DNA of 31,684 nucleotides, taken from IMG/VR virus record IMGVR_UViG_3300050821_006559, positions 1-31,684 of that record, one strand, 5' to 3'. The notes beneath the pieces were generated by a model. It was not told the origin of the DNA and searched no databases. It saw only the letters and a list, made by a program, of their open reading frames with translations. How positions within the stretch are numbered: the first letter of the stretch is position 1; each line of letters begins with the position of its first letter. A program made the translations under genes and the position numbers. This DNA comes from a virus. Of this stretch, positions 23,431-30,008 are shown piece by piece.

Positions 23431-23625
23431 CCGGCGCCCTGGGACCCATTCCTTGACGTCATGGGCGGTCAGGAACGGCGGGCCGTTCTCGATCTGCTTC
23501 CACACGACCTGGGGGCAGCGGCACCACTCGGTGATCCGGCCGACCTTCAACAGCATCATGTCGGGGGCCACCTGGAGCGCCAGGCGCTTGCCGTCGCAGC
23601 AGAGGGCGTGGACCATGAACAGCAC
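23428..23625 (-). CDS. Small Cys-containing protein (65 aa)
   Basis: GTG 23625 lies 2 nt after the previous stop. The product has CC near residues 9-10 and CRC near 35-37, with a segment TEWCRCPQVVWKQIENGPPF, perhaps a small metal-binding fold. ATG 23616 is another possible start in frame. The stop is embedded in GGTAATATCC. Function unknown. Confidence 0.55.
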   Translation of the reverse strand: MLFMVHALCCDGKRLALQVAPDMMLLKVGRITEWCRCPQVVWKQIENGPPFLTAHDVKEWVPGRR

Positions 23626-23627
23626 GG

Positions 23628-23882
23628 CTATCCCCGGCTGAAGAATCCGCGGCCGCGCCCGAGATCGATCCCGCGGGGATGATCGCTGTCAGGGGAGAAC
23701 CGGACATATTCGTTCGAGCAGGGACGCGTCTCGACCAGCAGTGATAGGCACGCCGGGCACTCGACGACGTTGCGCCGCTCCACCTCGTCGTCGTCGCGTT
23801 CGGTCACCAGGACGGCCGCGTTCGGGTCCGGCGACTGCTGGAGCCGGATCGCGACGCCACAAGGACAGCTGAGTCTCGCCAT
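23628..23882 (-). CDS. Small zinc-ribbon-like protein (84 aa)
   Basis: ATG 23882 starts MARLSCPCGVAIRLQQSPDP. Two Cys pairs (CPC near 6-8 and CPAC near 48-51) could bind zinc, and an acidic stretch lies between them. A GGAGGG purine site lies about 12 nt upstream. It is overlapped by the frame starting at 24066. It precedes another small Cys-containing gene by 2 nt, so they are co-translated. No family recognised. Confidence 0.55.
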   Translation of the reverse strand: MARLSCPCGVAIRLQQSPDPNAAVLVTERDDDEVERRNVVECPACLSLLVETRPCSNEYVRFSPDSDHPRGIDLGRGRGFFSRG

Positions 23883-24066
23883 GATTATTTTGTTCCCTCC
23901 CCCGTTGTGCTCGCACCGGACCGGCAGCCACAGGGCGCCGGGGATCCTCCGGTTGCGCGCCAGCCACGCCGCGCGCGGTCTCGTACGCCTTCCTGAACCC
24001 GGGCTCCGTCCGGAACCGCTCGACCAGGTCGCGCTCGAACGGGCTCGGGGGCCGCTGGTCAGCCAC
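23689..24066 (-). CDS. Possible small protein with real N-terminal half (125 aa)
   Basis: GTG 24066 begins VADQRPPSPFERDLVERFRT, a plausible amphipathic helix continued by EPGFRKAYETARGVAG. From about residue 60 the composition becomes Arg/Gly/Pro-rich, and the frame overlaps the zinc-ribbon gene by 194 bp. The first half looks coding; the second half may be a run-on after a lost stop or frameshift. There is no strong ribosome binding site. Low confidence. Confidence 0.4.
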   Translation of the reverse strand: MADQRPPSPFERDLVERFRTEPGFRKAYETARGVAGAQPEDPRRPVAAGPVRAQRGREQNNHGETQLSLWRRDPAPAVAGPERGRPGDRTRRRRGGAAQRRRVPGVPITAGRDASLLERICPVLP

Positions 24067-24087
24067 CGGCGTCCCAAACCCCGGCGG

Positions 24088-24321
24088 TCACCACCTGTGC
24101 ACCCGGTCCGGCTCGCGTCGAGGCACGCGCGCCAGCGCCTCGACGGCGCCGATACGCGCGATCGCGGGGATCGACGGGTTGCTGACGTAGCCGGCCCATA
24201 TCTCGATCCCGTCGGCCGGGTCGACCTGGTACAGCTCGATCTTCCCGTCCGAGACCTCGACCGCGACCAGCTGCTGGTCCTCGATCGCGAACTCGGCGCG
24301 GCGGACGGCGTAGACGGCCAT
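24088..24321 (-). CDS. Small unknown protein (77 aa)
   Basis: ATG 24321 shares its first base with the upstream stop (TGATG), so it is coupled. The product begins MAVYAVRRAEFAIEDQQLVA and has alternating hydrophobic residues (VEVSDGKIELYQVD, IEIWAGYVS) typical of a small beta barrel or sheet. No motif was recognised. It closes the chain of four coupled genes. Confidence 0.6.
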   Translation of the reverse strand: MAVYAVRRAEFAIEDQQLVAVEVSDGKIELYQVDPADGIEIWAGYVSNPSIPAIARIGAVEALARVPRREPDRVHRW

Positions 24322-24647
24322 CACCGTGCCCCCGGGCAGGCGTCGACGCAGACCGTGCGGAAGTGCTGGATCCGGCCATCGTCGATCTCGCACTCGACCA
24401 GCGGCTTCTGGCTCGGCGACCCGGCGCAGCCGAAGCTGTAGCCGGGCGCGGTGGGGCACGGCGAGCTCAGCTCCGCGTTGTCGCCGGGCGCGAGCTGCTC
24501 GACGCAGGGCGGGACCAGCGGGACGCCGCCGCATGAGCTCCCGAGCAGCAGCACGAAGACGATCCACCCCACGGTGAACACCACCACCGCCAGGACGTCG
24601 CGGCGGAACGCGCGCGCCGCCTCGGGGGCCGTGCCCGGGGCGATCAC
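24321..24647 (-). CDS. Small membrane protein with Cys-rich exterior (108 aa)
   Basis: GTG 24647 overlaps the upstream TGA by 3 bases (GTGA). After a short basic N-terminus comes one transmembrane segment (VLAVVVFTVGWIVFVLLLG, about 18-36) directly followed by SSCGG. The rest has six more Cys residues and could be disulfide-bonded outside the cytoplasmic membrane. LGSSC is not a canonical lipobox, so a membrane anchor is favoured over a lipoprotein. Function unknown; possibly a host-envelope effector. Confidence 0.65.
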   Translation of the reverse strand: MIAPGTAPEAARAFRRDVLAVVVFTVGWIVFVLLLGSSCGGVPLVPPCVEQLAPGDNAELSSPCPTAPGYSFGCAGSPSQKPLVECEIDDGRIQHFRTVCVDACPGAR

Positions 24648-25129
24648 CGGCGCACCCCAAGTTCTGCGATGACCTGCTCGATGAGCAGGCGGTACGGCAC
24701 CCACGCGATCGCGCAGTCTCGCTTCCCGCTGTGGACATCCTCGCACCCCTTCGAGTCCTGGGCCGGCTTCAGTCCGCGGCATCCGGACGGGCGCTCGTCG
24801 AAGATGTCACATCCGCCCTCGCCGCGGAACGTGCAGTCGCCGCCCCAAGACGGGTCGAGCAGCTCACCGAGGCTGTCCTTGGTCGCGGGGCGCACGAAAT
24901 ACCCGCGACTCACCTCGTCCTGGTCCGGTCGCGGGTCCCCTTCCCACCAGTCGATCGCCCAGCGTCCCGTGCGGAGCCGCTCGATGAGGCGCGCGCGGAT
25001 CTCATCGGGGGTCGTGCCGAAGTCGGACGGCATCGCCGCCCCCGGCATGTTGCGGCAGCACTTCCCGCCGCACGGACCACACAGGTCCGGCTGGACGAAC
25101 GAGTCCTGGATGACGACCAGCTTAGTCAC
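24644..25129 (-). CDS. YkgJ-type cysteine-cluster protein
   Basis: The 161-residue product starts at GTG 25129, which overlaps the stop of the 36-aa microprotein (GTGA). Cys17, Cys20, Cys24 and Cys25 (CGPCGGKCC) and later CTFRGEGGCDIF and GCRGL match the YkgJ family, which is thought to bind a metal or Fe-S cluster, with unknown activity. A longer frame from ATG 25264 exists but its first 45 residues are Arg/Pro-rich and antiparallel to the better supported microprotein. A phage copy of this family is unusual. Confidence 0.75.
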   Translation of the reverse strand: MTKLVVIQDSFVQPDLCGPCGGKCCRNMPGAAMPSDFGTTPDEIRARLIERLRTGRWAIDWWEGDPRPDQDEVSRGYFVRPATKDSLGELLDPSWGGDCTFRGEGGCDIFDERPSGCRGLKPAQDSKGCEDVHSGKRDCAIAWVPYRLLIEQVIAELGVRR

Positions 25130-25236
25130 CAGCGCACCACCGGGCGGCGTGGGAACAGGACCGCGTTGGCGCTGCAGGCGCCGGTGCCGCCCATCAGGGC
25201 GGCGACTTGGATCAGGGTCGGCAGGGTCAGGGACAT
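25126..25236 (-). CDS. Coupled microprotein (36 aa)
   Basis: ATG 25236 has a perfect AGGAGG site 5 nt upstream. The product is MSLTLPTLIQVAALMGGTGA followed by CSANAVLFPRRPVVRW. It is hydrophobic in its first half and ends with a basic Trp-tipped tail. Its TGA overlaps the GTG of the YkgJ-type gene, so it may serve as a leader that feeds ribosomes to the next gene, or as a small membrane peptide. It is the first gene after the promoter at 25279-25307. Confidence 0.65.
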   Translation of the reverse strand: MSLTLPTLIQVAALMGGTGACSANAVLFPRRPVVRW

Positions 25237-25278
25237 CGGAACCTCCTCGGTTTCTGCGGCTCATCGCCGTTGAGGACC

Positions 25279-25307
25279 ATCCTAGTAAATATCGTAACGG
25301 ATGTCCA
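25279..25307 (-). promoter_or_regulatory. sigma70-like promoter, copy 2 of a 26-bp repeat
   Basis: TGGACA (25307-25302), a 17-nt spacer and TAGGAT (25284-25279) lie on the minus strand. The expected transcript starts near 25272 and gives a leader of about 35 nt with AGGAGG before ATG 25236. The spacer is nearly identical to that of the promoter at 147-175. Confidence 0.65.
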
Positions 25308-25320
25308 TTGGAATAATGAT

Positions 25321-25348
25321 CCCCGTCCCCTCCAACTGGAGGACGGGG
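25321..25348 (-). terminator. GC-rich hairpin downstream of the HNH gene
   Basis: CCCCGTCC (25321-25328) pairs with GGACGGGG (25341-25348), with a further TCC/GGA stem after a 2-nt bulge and a 4-nt loop. On the minus strand it is followed by ATCATTATTCC, AT-rich for this genome. It lies between the pentamer tract and the next promoter. Confidence 0.55.
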
Positions 25349-25353
25349 AATCC

Positions 25354-25403
25354 CGCGCCATGTCCCGCCAAGCCGATCCGATCCAAACCTTGCCCTGCCC
25401 AGC
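25354..25403. repeat. Pentamer tract, copy 2 (ten consecutive units)
   Basis: Plus-strand 25354-25403 divides into ten gapless pentamers, all starting with C: CGCGC CATGT CCCGC, CAAGC CGATC CGATC, CAAAC CTTGC CCTGC, and CCAGC. Seven or so fit CNNGC. It lies between the stop of the HNH gene, embedded in GGGTAATATCC, and the hairpin at 25321-25348. Confidence 0.7.
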
Positions 25404-25432
25404 GGTACGATACCTGGCCGCTACGGGGGATA

Positions 25433-25882
25433 TTACCCGGCCGCGCCGCGCATCGGTTTAGGACGCTTCCCCTGCTCGATGGCCCGTTCCCGGTCGTGGA
25501 CCCGGTCGTGGCATTTGACGCACAACGTATGTAAGTAGCGGTCGTCCTTGGGGTCATCCCCCGCGCGCGCGGCCGCCCGGTCCCCGGGGTCCTTCCGGGC
25601 CTTCGGGTCCTGCAGGATCTCCTCCGGATGACCGCTCTGGTGGTCCAGGTCGAGGTCCTTCTTGGGGGTCGGGCACTTCGGGTTCGAGCAGCGCCAGTGG
25701 TCCCGCCGGAACACCTTGAGCGCCAGCCTAGGGTCCAAGCCGCCCTTCCCGCCGTGCGCCAGGGTAGCGCCCGCGCGCTTGGCCTCGCGCTGGATGCGGC
25801 GGACGACCCGGTCGTCGGAGGACGCGCCCGCGCGCTTCTTGATGCGGGTCGCCCAGGCGCGGACGGCAGCCGGCTTCGCCAC
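25433..25882 (-). CDS. HNH endonuclease
   Basis: The 149-residue product has an Arg/Lys-rich N-terminus, Cys65 and Cys70, the HNH core LDLDHQSGHPEE with His81, a spacer rich in charged residues, and LHTLCVKCHDRVHDRERA with Cys121, Cys124, His125 and His129. This is the zinc-stabilised beta-beta-alpha-metal nuclease type. HNH proteins near portal and terminase often assist DNA packaging; others are homing enzymes. GTG 25882 is coupled to a stop 4 nt upstream. The packaging role is inferred only from location. Confidence 0.8.
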   Translation of the reverse strand: MAKPAAVRAWATRIKKRAGASSDDRVVRRIQREAKRAGATLAHGGKGGLDPRLALKVFRRDHWRCSNPKCPTPKKDLDLDHQSGHPEEILQDPKARKDPGDRAAARAGDDPKDDRYLHTLCVKCHDRVHDRERAIEQGKRPKPMRGAAG

Positions 25883-25885
25883 CGG

Positions 25886-26491
25886 CTAGGCCGCGGGCTC
25901 GGGCCCGGCGCCGCCGGGGACCAGCATCGGGGCCGCGCGCGCTACGGCGAACCCGCGCCCGCCGCGGGCGTCGGCGCCCGGGTCGGAGCTGGCGGAGGCA
26001 TTCGGGTTGCGGTCCTGGACCGTCGCCGGGTGGTGCAGCTGCTCGAGCCGGCGCTGGTCCTCCTCGCCGGGGACCAGGCCCATCACGTCGAAGCCGACGC
26101 GGCCCGCGAGCTGGTTGGGGTCGAGGTCCGGCTGCCGCGCCAGGAAGTCCGCCCACGGGTTGACCGGGTTCCCGAACCGGTCGACGCCCGGCGGGACGAG
26201 CTGGCACTCCTCGACCTTCCGGAACGGGATGACGTTCGACGGCGGTTGGCCGTAGCCGTTCGCCTGGTTCGGCGCGTAGGCGCGGACGCCCTGGGGCTGG
26301 CGGACCGGATCAGGCGCTGCCGGGAGCGGGACCAGGACGTAGGTCCCCGTCTGGTGGAGCATCCATGCCATCCCCGGCGGCGCCTGGGTCAGGGCCTGGG
26401 GAGGCTGCTGGGACGGGGCTGGGGCTGACGACGGCGACGGGTGCCGCGATCCCCTCCGTGACCACCTGGCGATCTCCTCCCTGCTGGGCAT
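25886..26491 (-). CDS. Proline/glutamine-rich protein of unknown function
   Basis: From ATG 26491 the 201-residue product begins MPSREEIARWSRRGSRHPSP, has a Pro/Gln-rich disordered part, a more ordered part (MAWMLHQTGTYVLVPLPA; then VPPGVDRFGNPVNPWADFLA) and an Ala/Gly-rich end. An earlier TTG 26527 and a later ATG 26371 are other possible starts; none has a Shine-Dalgarno site. It overlaps the HAD-type gene by 182 bp in the +1 frame. It may be expressed by coupling or as a fusion through frameshifting. Family unknown. Confidence 0.5.
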   Translation of the reverse strand: MPSREEIARWSRRGSRHPSPSSAPAPSQQPPQALTQAPPGMAWMLHQTGTYVLVPLPAAPDPVRQPQGVRAYAPNQANGYGQPPSNVIPFRKVEECQLVPPGVDRFGNPVNPWADFLARQPDLDPNQLAGRVGFDVMGLVPGEEDQRRLEQLHHPATVQDRNPNASASSDPGADARGGRGFAVARAAPMLVPGGAGPEPAA

Positions 26492-26936
26492 ACGGCAAGG
26501 ATAGGCCCAGCTCGCCAGCGAGGGCAAGCCAGTCGGGGCGTTCGCCGAGGTCGTCGGGGTACATGTCCGCGATCGGTTTGCCGGGACGCGTCCACGGCTG
26601 CATCAGGCCCCAGACCCCCTCGGCCTCAAGGAATGCGCGCATCTCCTCGAAGAGGCCCCAGGAATACTCGAGGTCCTCGGGGACGCGCCCGAATCGCCAG
26701 AAGGCCTCGGGGTCGCCGGGCATCTCCATGTCCAGCGCGACGGCGCTCGCGCAGCGGCAGCTATGTAGCCAGAGCGTCGCGCCGCTGGCGCTGGCGGCCA
26801 GGATGAAGTCCTTCGCGCGCGGGCGCCAGCGCAGCGGCTTGGAGTGCGACTCGACCAGCGAACCGTCGAAGTCGAGCGCCAGGGTCAGCGTGGGGTGGTC
26901 CCTAAATCCCGTCGACGTGCCACTGGGCGATGTCAT
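26310..26936 (-). CDS. HAD-superfamily phosphatase-like protein
   Basis: The 208-residue product carries LALDFDGSLVES (Asp22 and Asp24, motif I), a Ser in WLHSCR (motif II position), GKPIADMYPDDLGER (Lys and the paired Asp of motifs III-IV). All catalytic positions of a HAD phosphohydrolase are thus present. Substrate unknown; phage members can act on DNA or RNA 5'/3' phosphates or nucleotides. The last 60 or so residues are Pro/Gly-rich and overlap the next gene. ATG 26936 overlaps the upstream lipoprotein gene by 35 bp and has GGAG upstream. Confidence 0.7.
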   Translation of the reverse strand: MTSPSGTSTGFRDHPTLTLALDFDGSLVESHSKPLRWRPRAKDFILAASASGATLWLHSCRCASAVALDMEMPGDPEAFWRFGRVPEDLEYSWGLFEEMRAFLEAEGVWGLMQPWTRPGKPIADMYPDDLGERPDWLALAGELGLSLPYAQQGGDRQVVTEGIAAPVAVVSPSPVPAASPGPDPGAAGDGMDAPPDGDLRPGPAPGSA

Positions 26937-27717
26937 AGCCGAGCTCCGGGTGGTGGATGGCCTGCAGCTGGCACATCGACTGTGACGTCGGGATGGTCAC
27001 GTACGCGGGGATCGTGGCGGCCCCCGTCGTGCCGTAGAGCGTGCGCACCTCGATGTGCCCTGTGTCGTTGACGTTGTCGTCGTAGCTCAGGATGTCGTTC
27101 TTGCAGCCGTCGTAGAACTGGCTGTTTTGCAGCGTGAAGAACAGCGCCGGGCTGTACGCGATCGTCGGCAGCACGCCAGCTGGGAATGACCAAGCGACCT
27201 GCTGGTACTGCTTGTAGTTCCACTGCGGGTCGAACGTCGCGAAGGTCAGGTACCCGCTCTGCCAATTCATCTGGAGCTTGTCGTATGGGGACAGCGTCAC
27301 GCTGATCACGCCGTTCTCGGCCGCGATGTGGCCGGCGCCGTCCGTGAAGACGATGTTCGTCGTCGCGACGAAGTAGGCGGGCGTCGCCTTGACCAGGTAC
27401 ATCTGGAAGGTGATCTGGTTCAGGTTCCCCGTGCCGTGGATCCCGTCGGACCCGAAGACGCCGCTCCCGCCGTTACCCACGGCGAACGACATCGACCACG
27501 CGGCGCCGGCCGACGGGCTGTGCGGCGTGTTCGGCACCTGGTCGACCTCCTGGAACATCGTCTGGATCGGCTGTGACAGCGTGCCGTCGACCATCCACCC
27601 GGTGCCGAGATTGTACGTTCCGACGAGAGCTTCCTCGGTGGTCGCGGGGGACGAGCCTCCGCAGGCGGCGGCGAGCAGGACGGTCAGTGCACTGGCGATC
27701 AGGATTCTATTGCGCAT
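26902..27717 (-). CDS. Phage-encoded lipoprotein
   Basis: The 271-residue product begins MRNRILIASALTVLLAAACG, a type II signal peptide with lipobox AAAC and predicted lipidated Cys19. The mature part is rich in Tyr, Trp, Asn and Gly with beta patterning (YFVATTNIVFTDGAGHI; QMNWQSGYLTFATFDPQWNY) and resembles a secreted beta-sandwich. ATG 27717 is preferred over a start 36 bp upstream because AGGAGG lies 7 nt before it. It lies immediately after the portal gene in the head operon. Likely roles are superinfection exclusion or host-surface modification; neither is shown. Confidence 0.75.
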   Translation of the reverse strand: MRNRILIASALTVLLAAACGGSSPATTEEALVGTYNLGTGWMVDGTLSQPIQTMFQEVDQVPNTPHSPSAGAAWSMSFAVGNGGSGVFGSDGIHGTGNLNQITFQMYLVKATPAYFVATTNIVFTDGAGHIAAENGVISVTLSPYDKLQMNWQSGYLTFATFDPQWNYKQYQQVAWSFPAGVLPTIAYSPALFFTLQNSQFYDGCKNDILSYDDNVNDTGHIEVRTLYGTTGAATIPAYVTIPTSQSMCQLQAIHHPELGYDIAQWHVDGI

Positions 27718-27733
27718 CGGTACCCTCCTCTTG

Positions 27734-29431
27734 TCACGGTCGCCCGCCGGCACCTGCCGGCGGGCTGCTGCCGCCCCCGAACGGGCTCTGCCGGCCGAGA
27801 GCCGTCGCGAGCATCTGCTCTGACTGCTGGTCGGCTTCCTTCGTGGCGGTGTCGACCTCTCCCTCGACGTCCTGGACGCCGAACGCGGCTGCGATCGGGC
27901 GGGCCGCGGTCACCTTGCGGATGAACCCCGCGGCGGCGGCGCTGGAGCTGTTGCGGATGTCCTGCTGCACGTCGAACGCCGTCGGGGCGAAGTACGGTCC
28001 CCACTTCAGCGAGATGTAGCCGCCGGCCCCGAGCTTGTGGTCGACCAGATCGCCGTTGAGCTCGCGCGGCGGCAGGTCGAACCGGAACACGCCGTCAACG
28101 AGTTGCCCGTCCAGCGTCCGCATCGTGACCGTCGTCGACGTGAACTTCCGCGCGATCGCCTCGGTCAGCCGCATCAGCAGGATGACCGCCGGGCCGTACT
28201 GCGCCCGGAGATCGTCGGCGCGCTCGAGCATCGGCGCGAAGCGGAACTCGATCGCCTTGGCCGACTGCGCGGCCGCCAGGTCCGCGTCGTCGATCAGCAC
28301 GATCCCGGTCAGGTCGCAGACGGTCTGCTTGTACTCGGCCGTCAGCTTGAGGCCTGCCTCGATCCCGGCGCCGGTCATCTCCAGGTACTTCGCGTCGCCC
28401 TTCGAGCCCACCTCGATCGCGTTCCGCGACCCCTTCTGGAGGTCCTGCCCAGCCGTCAGCTGCTGCACCTCGGTCGGGTCGGTCTTCGTGACCAGGGTCG
28501 GGTCGAGGTTGTTGAGCGTGCCCGAATGACATTGCGCGATCATCCGGTCCTCGGCGTCGATGGTCTGCCACGCGCCCTCGCAGTCGGCGTCGCCGTCCTG
28601 GTCGTCGCTCTCGGCGTTGTTCTGGATCCAGACGCCCGGGAACTGCCCCAGCCCGTGCTGGACGCTCGACTGCACCGTCCACGGCGCCTCGCGCGCCATG
28701 TCGGCGCGGACGTCCTCGTAGACGATGTCGACGTCGGTCGTGATGATCCGCCGCGACAGGTAGTCCACCACCTCGGTCCCCTCGTTCTTGCCGTCCTCCG
28801 CGACGACGTCGACCTCGCGCAGGTAGCGCTGCATGACCAGGATGCCGGCGAGCTGCAGCTTGCGGCGGTCGGCCCAGACCGGCGTGACGTTCTTCGAGTT
28901 GTGGACCTCGTAGTTGAACTTGCCGTCCTGGCAGCCGACCGTCATCACCACCGATCCCATCGCCCCGCCCTTGTCGCGCGCGGTGCGCATCGCGGCCCAG
29001 AACCCGGACGCCTCCCGCACCGCCTCCAGGAAGGCCTCGGTGTCTGGGTCGTTCGCGACCTGGACGGCGGGCCTGCGCTTCTCCGAGAACAGCAGGCCGG
29101 TGTAGCGCTTGATGATCGTGCGCACCCGGTTCGTCGGCGCCGTCGGGCGCTTGTCGCGCGCCAGCAGGTTGTCGATGGCGTCGGTGGGCCCCATCGCCTT
29201 CGGGAACGTGACCTCGGGTGAGATCGTCTCGTAGGCGTCCGCGTTGCGCCCCTCCCAGTCGCGCTCCTGGTGCTGGTACTGGAGGCAGCGGAAGAACGCC
29301 TCGCGCCGGTCAAGCAGCCTGTAGCGCTCGGTCTCGCCGAAGACGGCGCGGTCCTGGAGCATCTGGACGAGCTGGTCGGCGTTCGGCTGGACCGCGGTGT
29401 CGGCCGGGCGGCCCTCGATCGTGGTGCTCAC
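27734..29431 (-). CDS. Portal protein
   Basis: The 565-residue product fits the portal proteins of tailed phages, the dodecameric ring for DNA entry and exit. Seen are an N-terminal region, a domain with NRVRTIIKRYTGLLFSEKRR (about 101-120), beta-rich wing segments with GGAMGSVVMTVGCQDGKFNY (about 155-174), a long helix near YKQTVCDLTGIVLIDDADLA that leads to LERADDLRAQYGPAVILLMR (stem/crown), and a Gly/Pro-rich end. Length is typical. The start GTG 29431 has no strong ribosome binding site. Assignment is by pattern and position. Confidence 0.85.
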   Translation of the reverse strand: MSTTIEGRPADTAVQPNADQLVQMLQDRAVFGETERYRLLDRREAFFRCLQYQHQERDWEGRNADAYETISPEVTFPKAMGPTDAIDNLLARDKRPTAPTNRVRTIIKRYTGLLFSEKRRPAVQVANDPDTEAFLEAVREASGFWAAMRTARDKGGAMGSVVMTVGCQDGKFNYEVHNSKNVTPVWADRRKLQLAGILVMQRYLREVDVVAEDGKNEGTEVVDYLSRRIITTDVDIVYEDVRADMAREAPWTVQSSVQHGLGQFPGVWIQNNAESDDQDGDADCEGAWQTIDAEDRMIAQCHSGTLNNLDPTLVTKTDPTEVQQLTAGQDLQKGSRNAIEVGSKGDAKYLEMTGAGIEAGLKLTAEYKQTVCDLTGIVLIDDADLAAAQSAKAIEFRFAPMLERADDLRAQYGPAVILLMRLTEAIARKFTSTTVTMRTLDGQLVDGVFRFDLPPRELNGDLVDHKLGAGGYISLKWGPYFAPTAFDVQQDIRNSSSAAAAGFIRKVTAARPIAAAFGVQDVEGEVDTATKEADQQSEQMLATALGRQSPFGGGSSPPAGAGGRP

Positions 29432-29444
29432 GTCCCGGAGCGTC

Positions 29445-29585
29445 TCACGGGCGACCCATGGACTTCAAGGCTAGGGCCCAGCACCGGCGCGCCGCGCGCC
29501 GCCACCACGGGGCCCTCGTCGTCGGGGCGGGCGGGAACCGCAGGTCCTGGGACAGGCGCGGCGTGGTCGTCGGCCGCAGGATCAC
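29445..29585 (-). CDS. Possible coupled basic microprotein (46 aa)
   Basis: GTG 29585 overlaps the TGA of the upstream gene (GTGA), the same coupling as at 25129 and 24647. The product begins VILRPTTTPRLSQDLRFPPA and includes APWWRRAARRCWALALKS. It is Arg- and Trp-rich. It fills the gap before the portal gene. Coding is uncertain, because high-GC DNA often gives such frames. Confidence 0.4.
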   Translation of the reverse strand: MILRPTTTPRLSQDLRFPPAPTTRAPWWRRAARRCWALALKSMGRP

Positions 29586-30007
29586 CTGCGGTCGCGGGAG
29601 CGGCGCAGGTCCTTCTTGGCCACGCGCCCCGCCGTCACCTGGCGCTTCAGGAGCTCGTCCCGGATGTACCGGTCCAAGCTCTCTGGCCCCGTCGGGAAGC
29701 TCGAGGCCAGGTCCGTCGGCGTGAACGCCAGGCGCAGCTTCGCGCTTCTCCATTCGCCCTCCCTGCGGTAGACGCCGCCCTCGAGCATCGGCAGCTGCTC
29801 GACCTCGCGCCAGACGAAGCCGTGGTACGTGAGGCACTGGCGGTAGGGCTCGTCGGTGCGGCCCTGGCGCTGCTCGGCCTGGAACTCGGCGAGCTGCTTC
29901 TCGTCCAGCTTGGGCCGCGGGTTGAAGCCGCCGTGATCCTCGTTGCGCCGGATGCGGTCGACCGTCTGCTCGAAGGCGCCGGTCGCCGCGTCGACGATGA
30001 AGCTCAC
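29582..30007 (-). CDS. Unknown protein upstream of portal (141 aa)
   Basis: GTG 30007 lies 1 nt after the stop of the Tad2-type gene. The product begins with a helical segment (AATGAFEQTVDRIRRNEDHG), continues with DEKQLAEFQAEQRQGRTDEP, then a more ordered part (YHGFVWREVEQLPMLEGGVY) and a basic C-terminus with KKDLRRSRDRR. No family was recognised. Tight packing with both neighbours supports it as a real gene of the packaging operon. Confidence 0.65.
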   Translation of the reverse strand: MSFIVDAATGAFEQTVDRIRRNEDHGGFNPRPKLDEKQLAEFQAEQRQGRTDEPYRQCLTYHGFVWREVEQLPMLEGGVYRREGEWRSAKLRLAFTPTDLASSFPTGPESLDRYIRDELLKRQVTAGRVAKKDLRRSRDRR

Positions 30008-30008
30008 G

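Noticed and set aside
25130-25264. 45-residue N-terminal extension of the YkgJ-type protein
   Set aside because: Arg/Pro-rich, and the same DNA encodes the microprotein with a perfect ribosome binding site and GTGA coupling.
25354-25403. Pentamer tract considered as a CRISPR-like array or simple satellite
   Set aside because: Units are 5 nt, not identical, and lack spacers; only the phase and the C and G/C positions are conserved.
28037-29221. 394-codon plus-strand frame opposite the portal gene
   Set aside because: Shadow composition and no start signal; the portal assignment explains the region.
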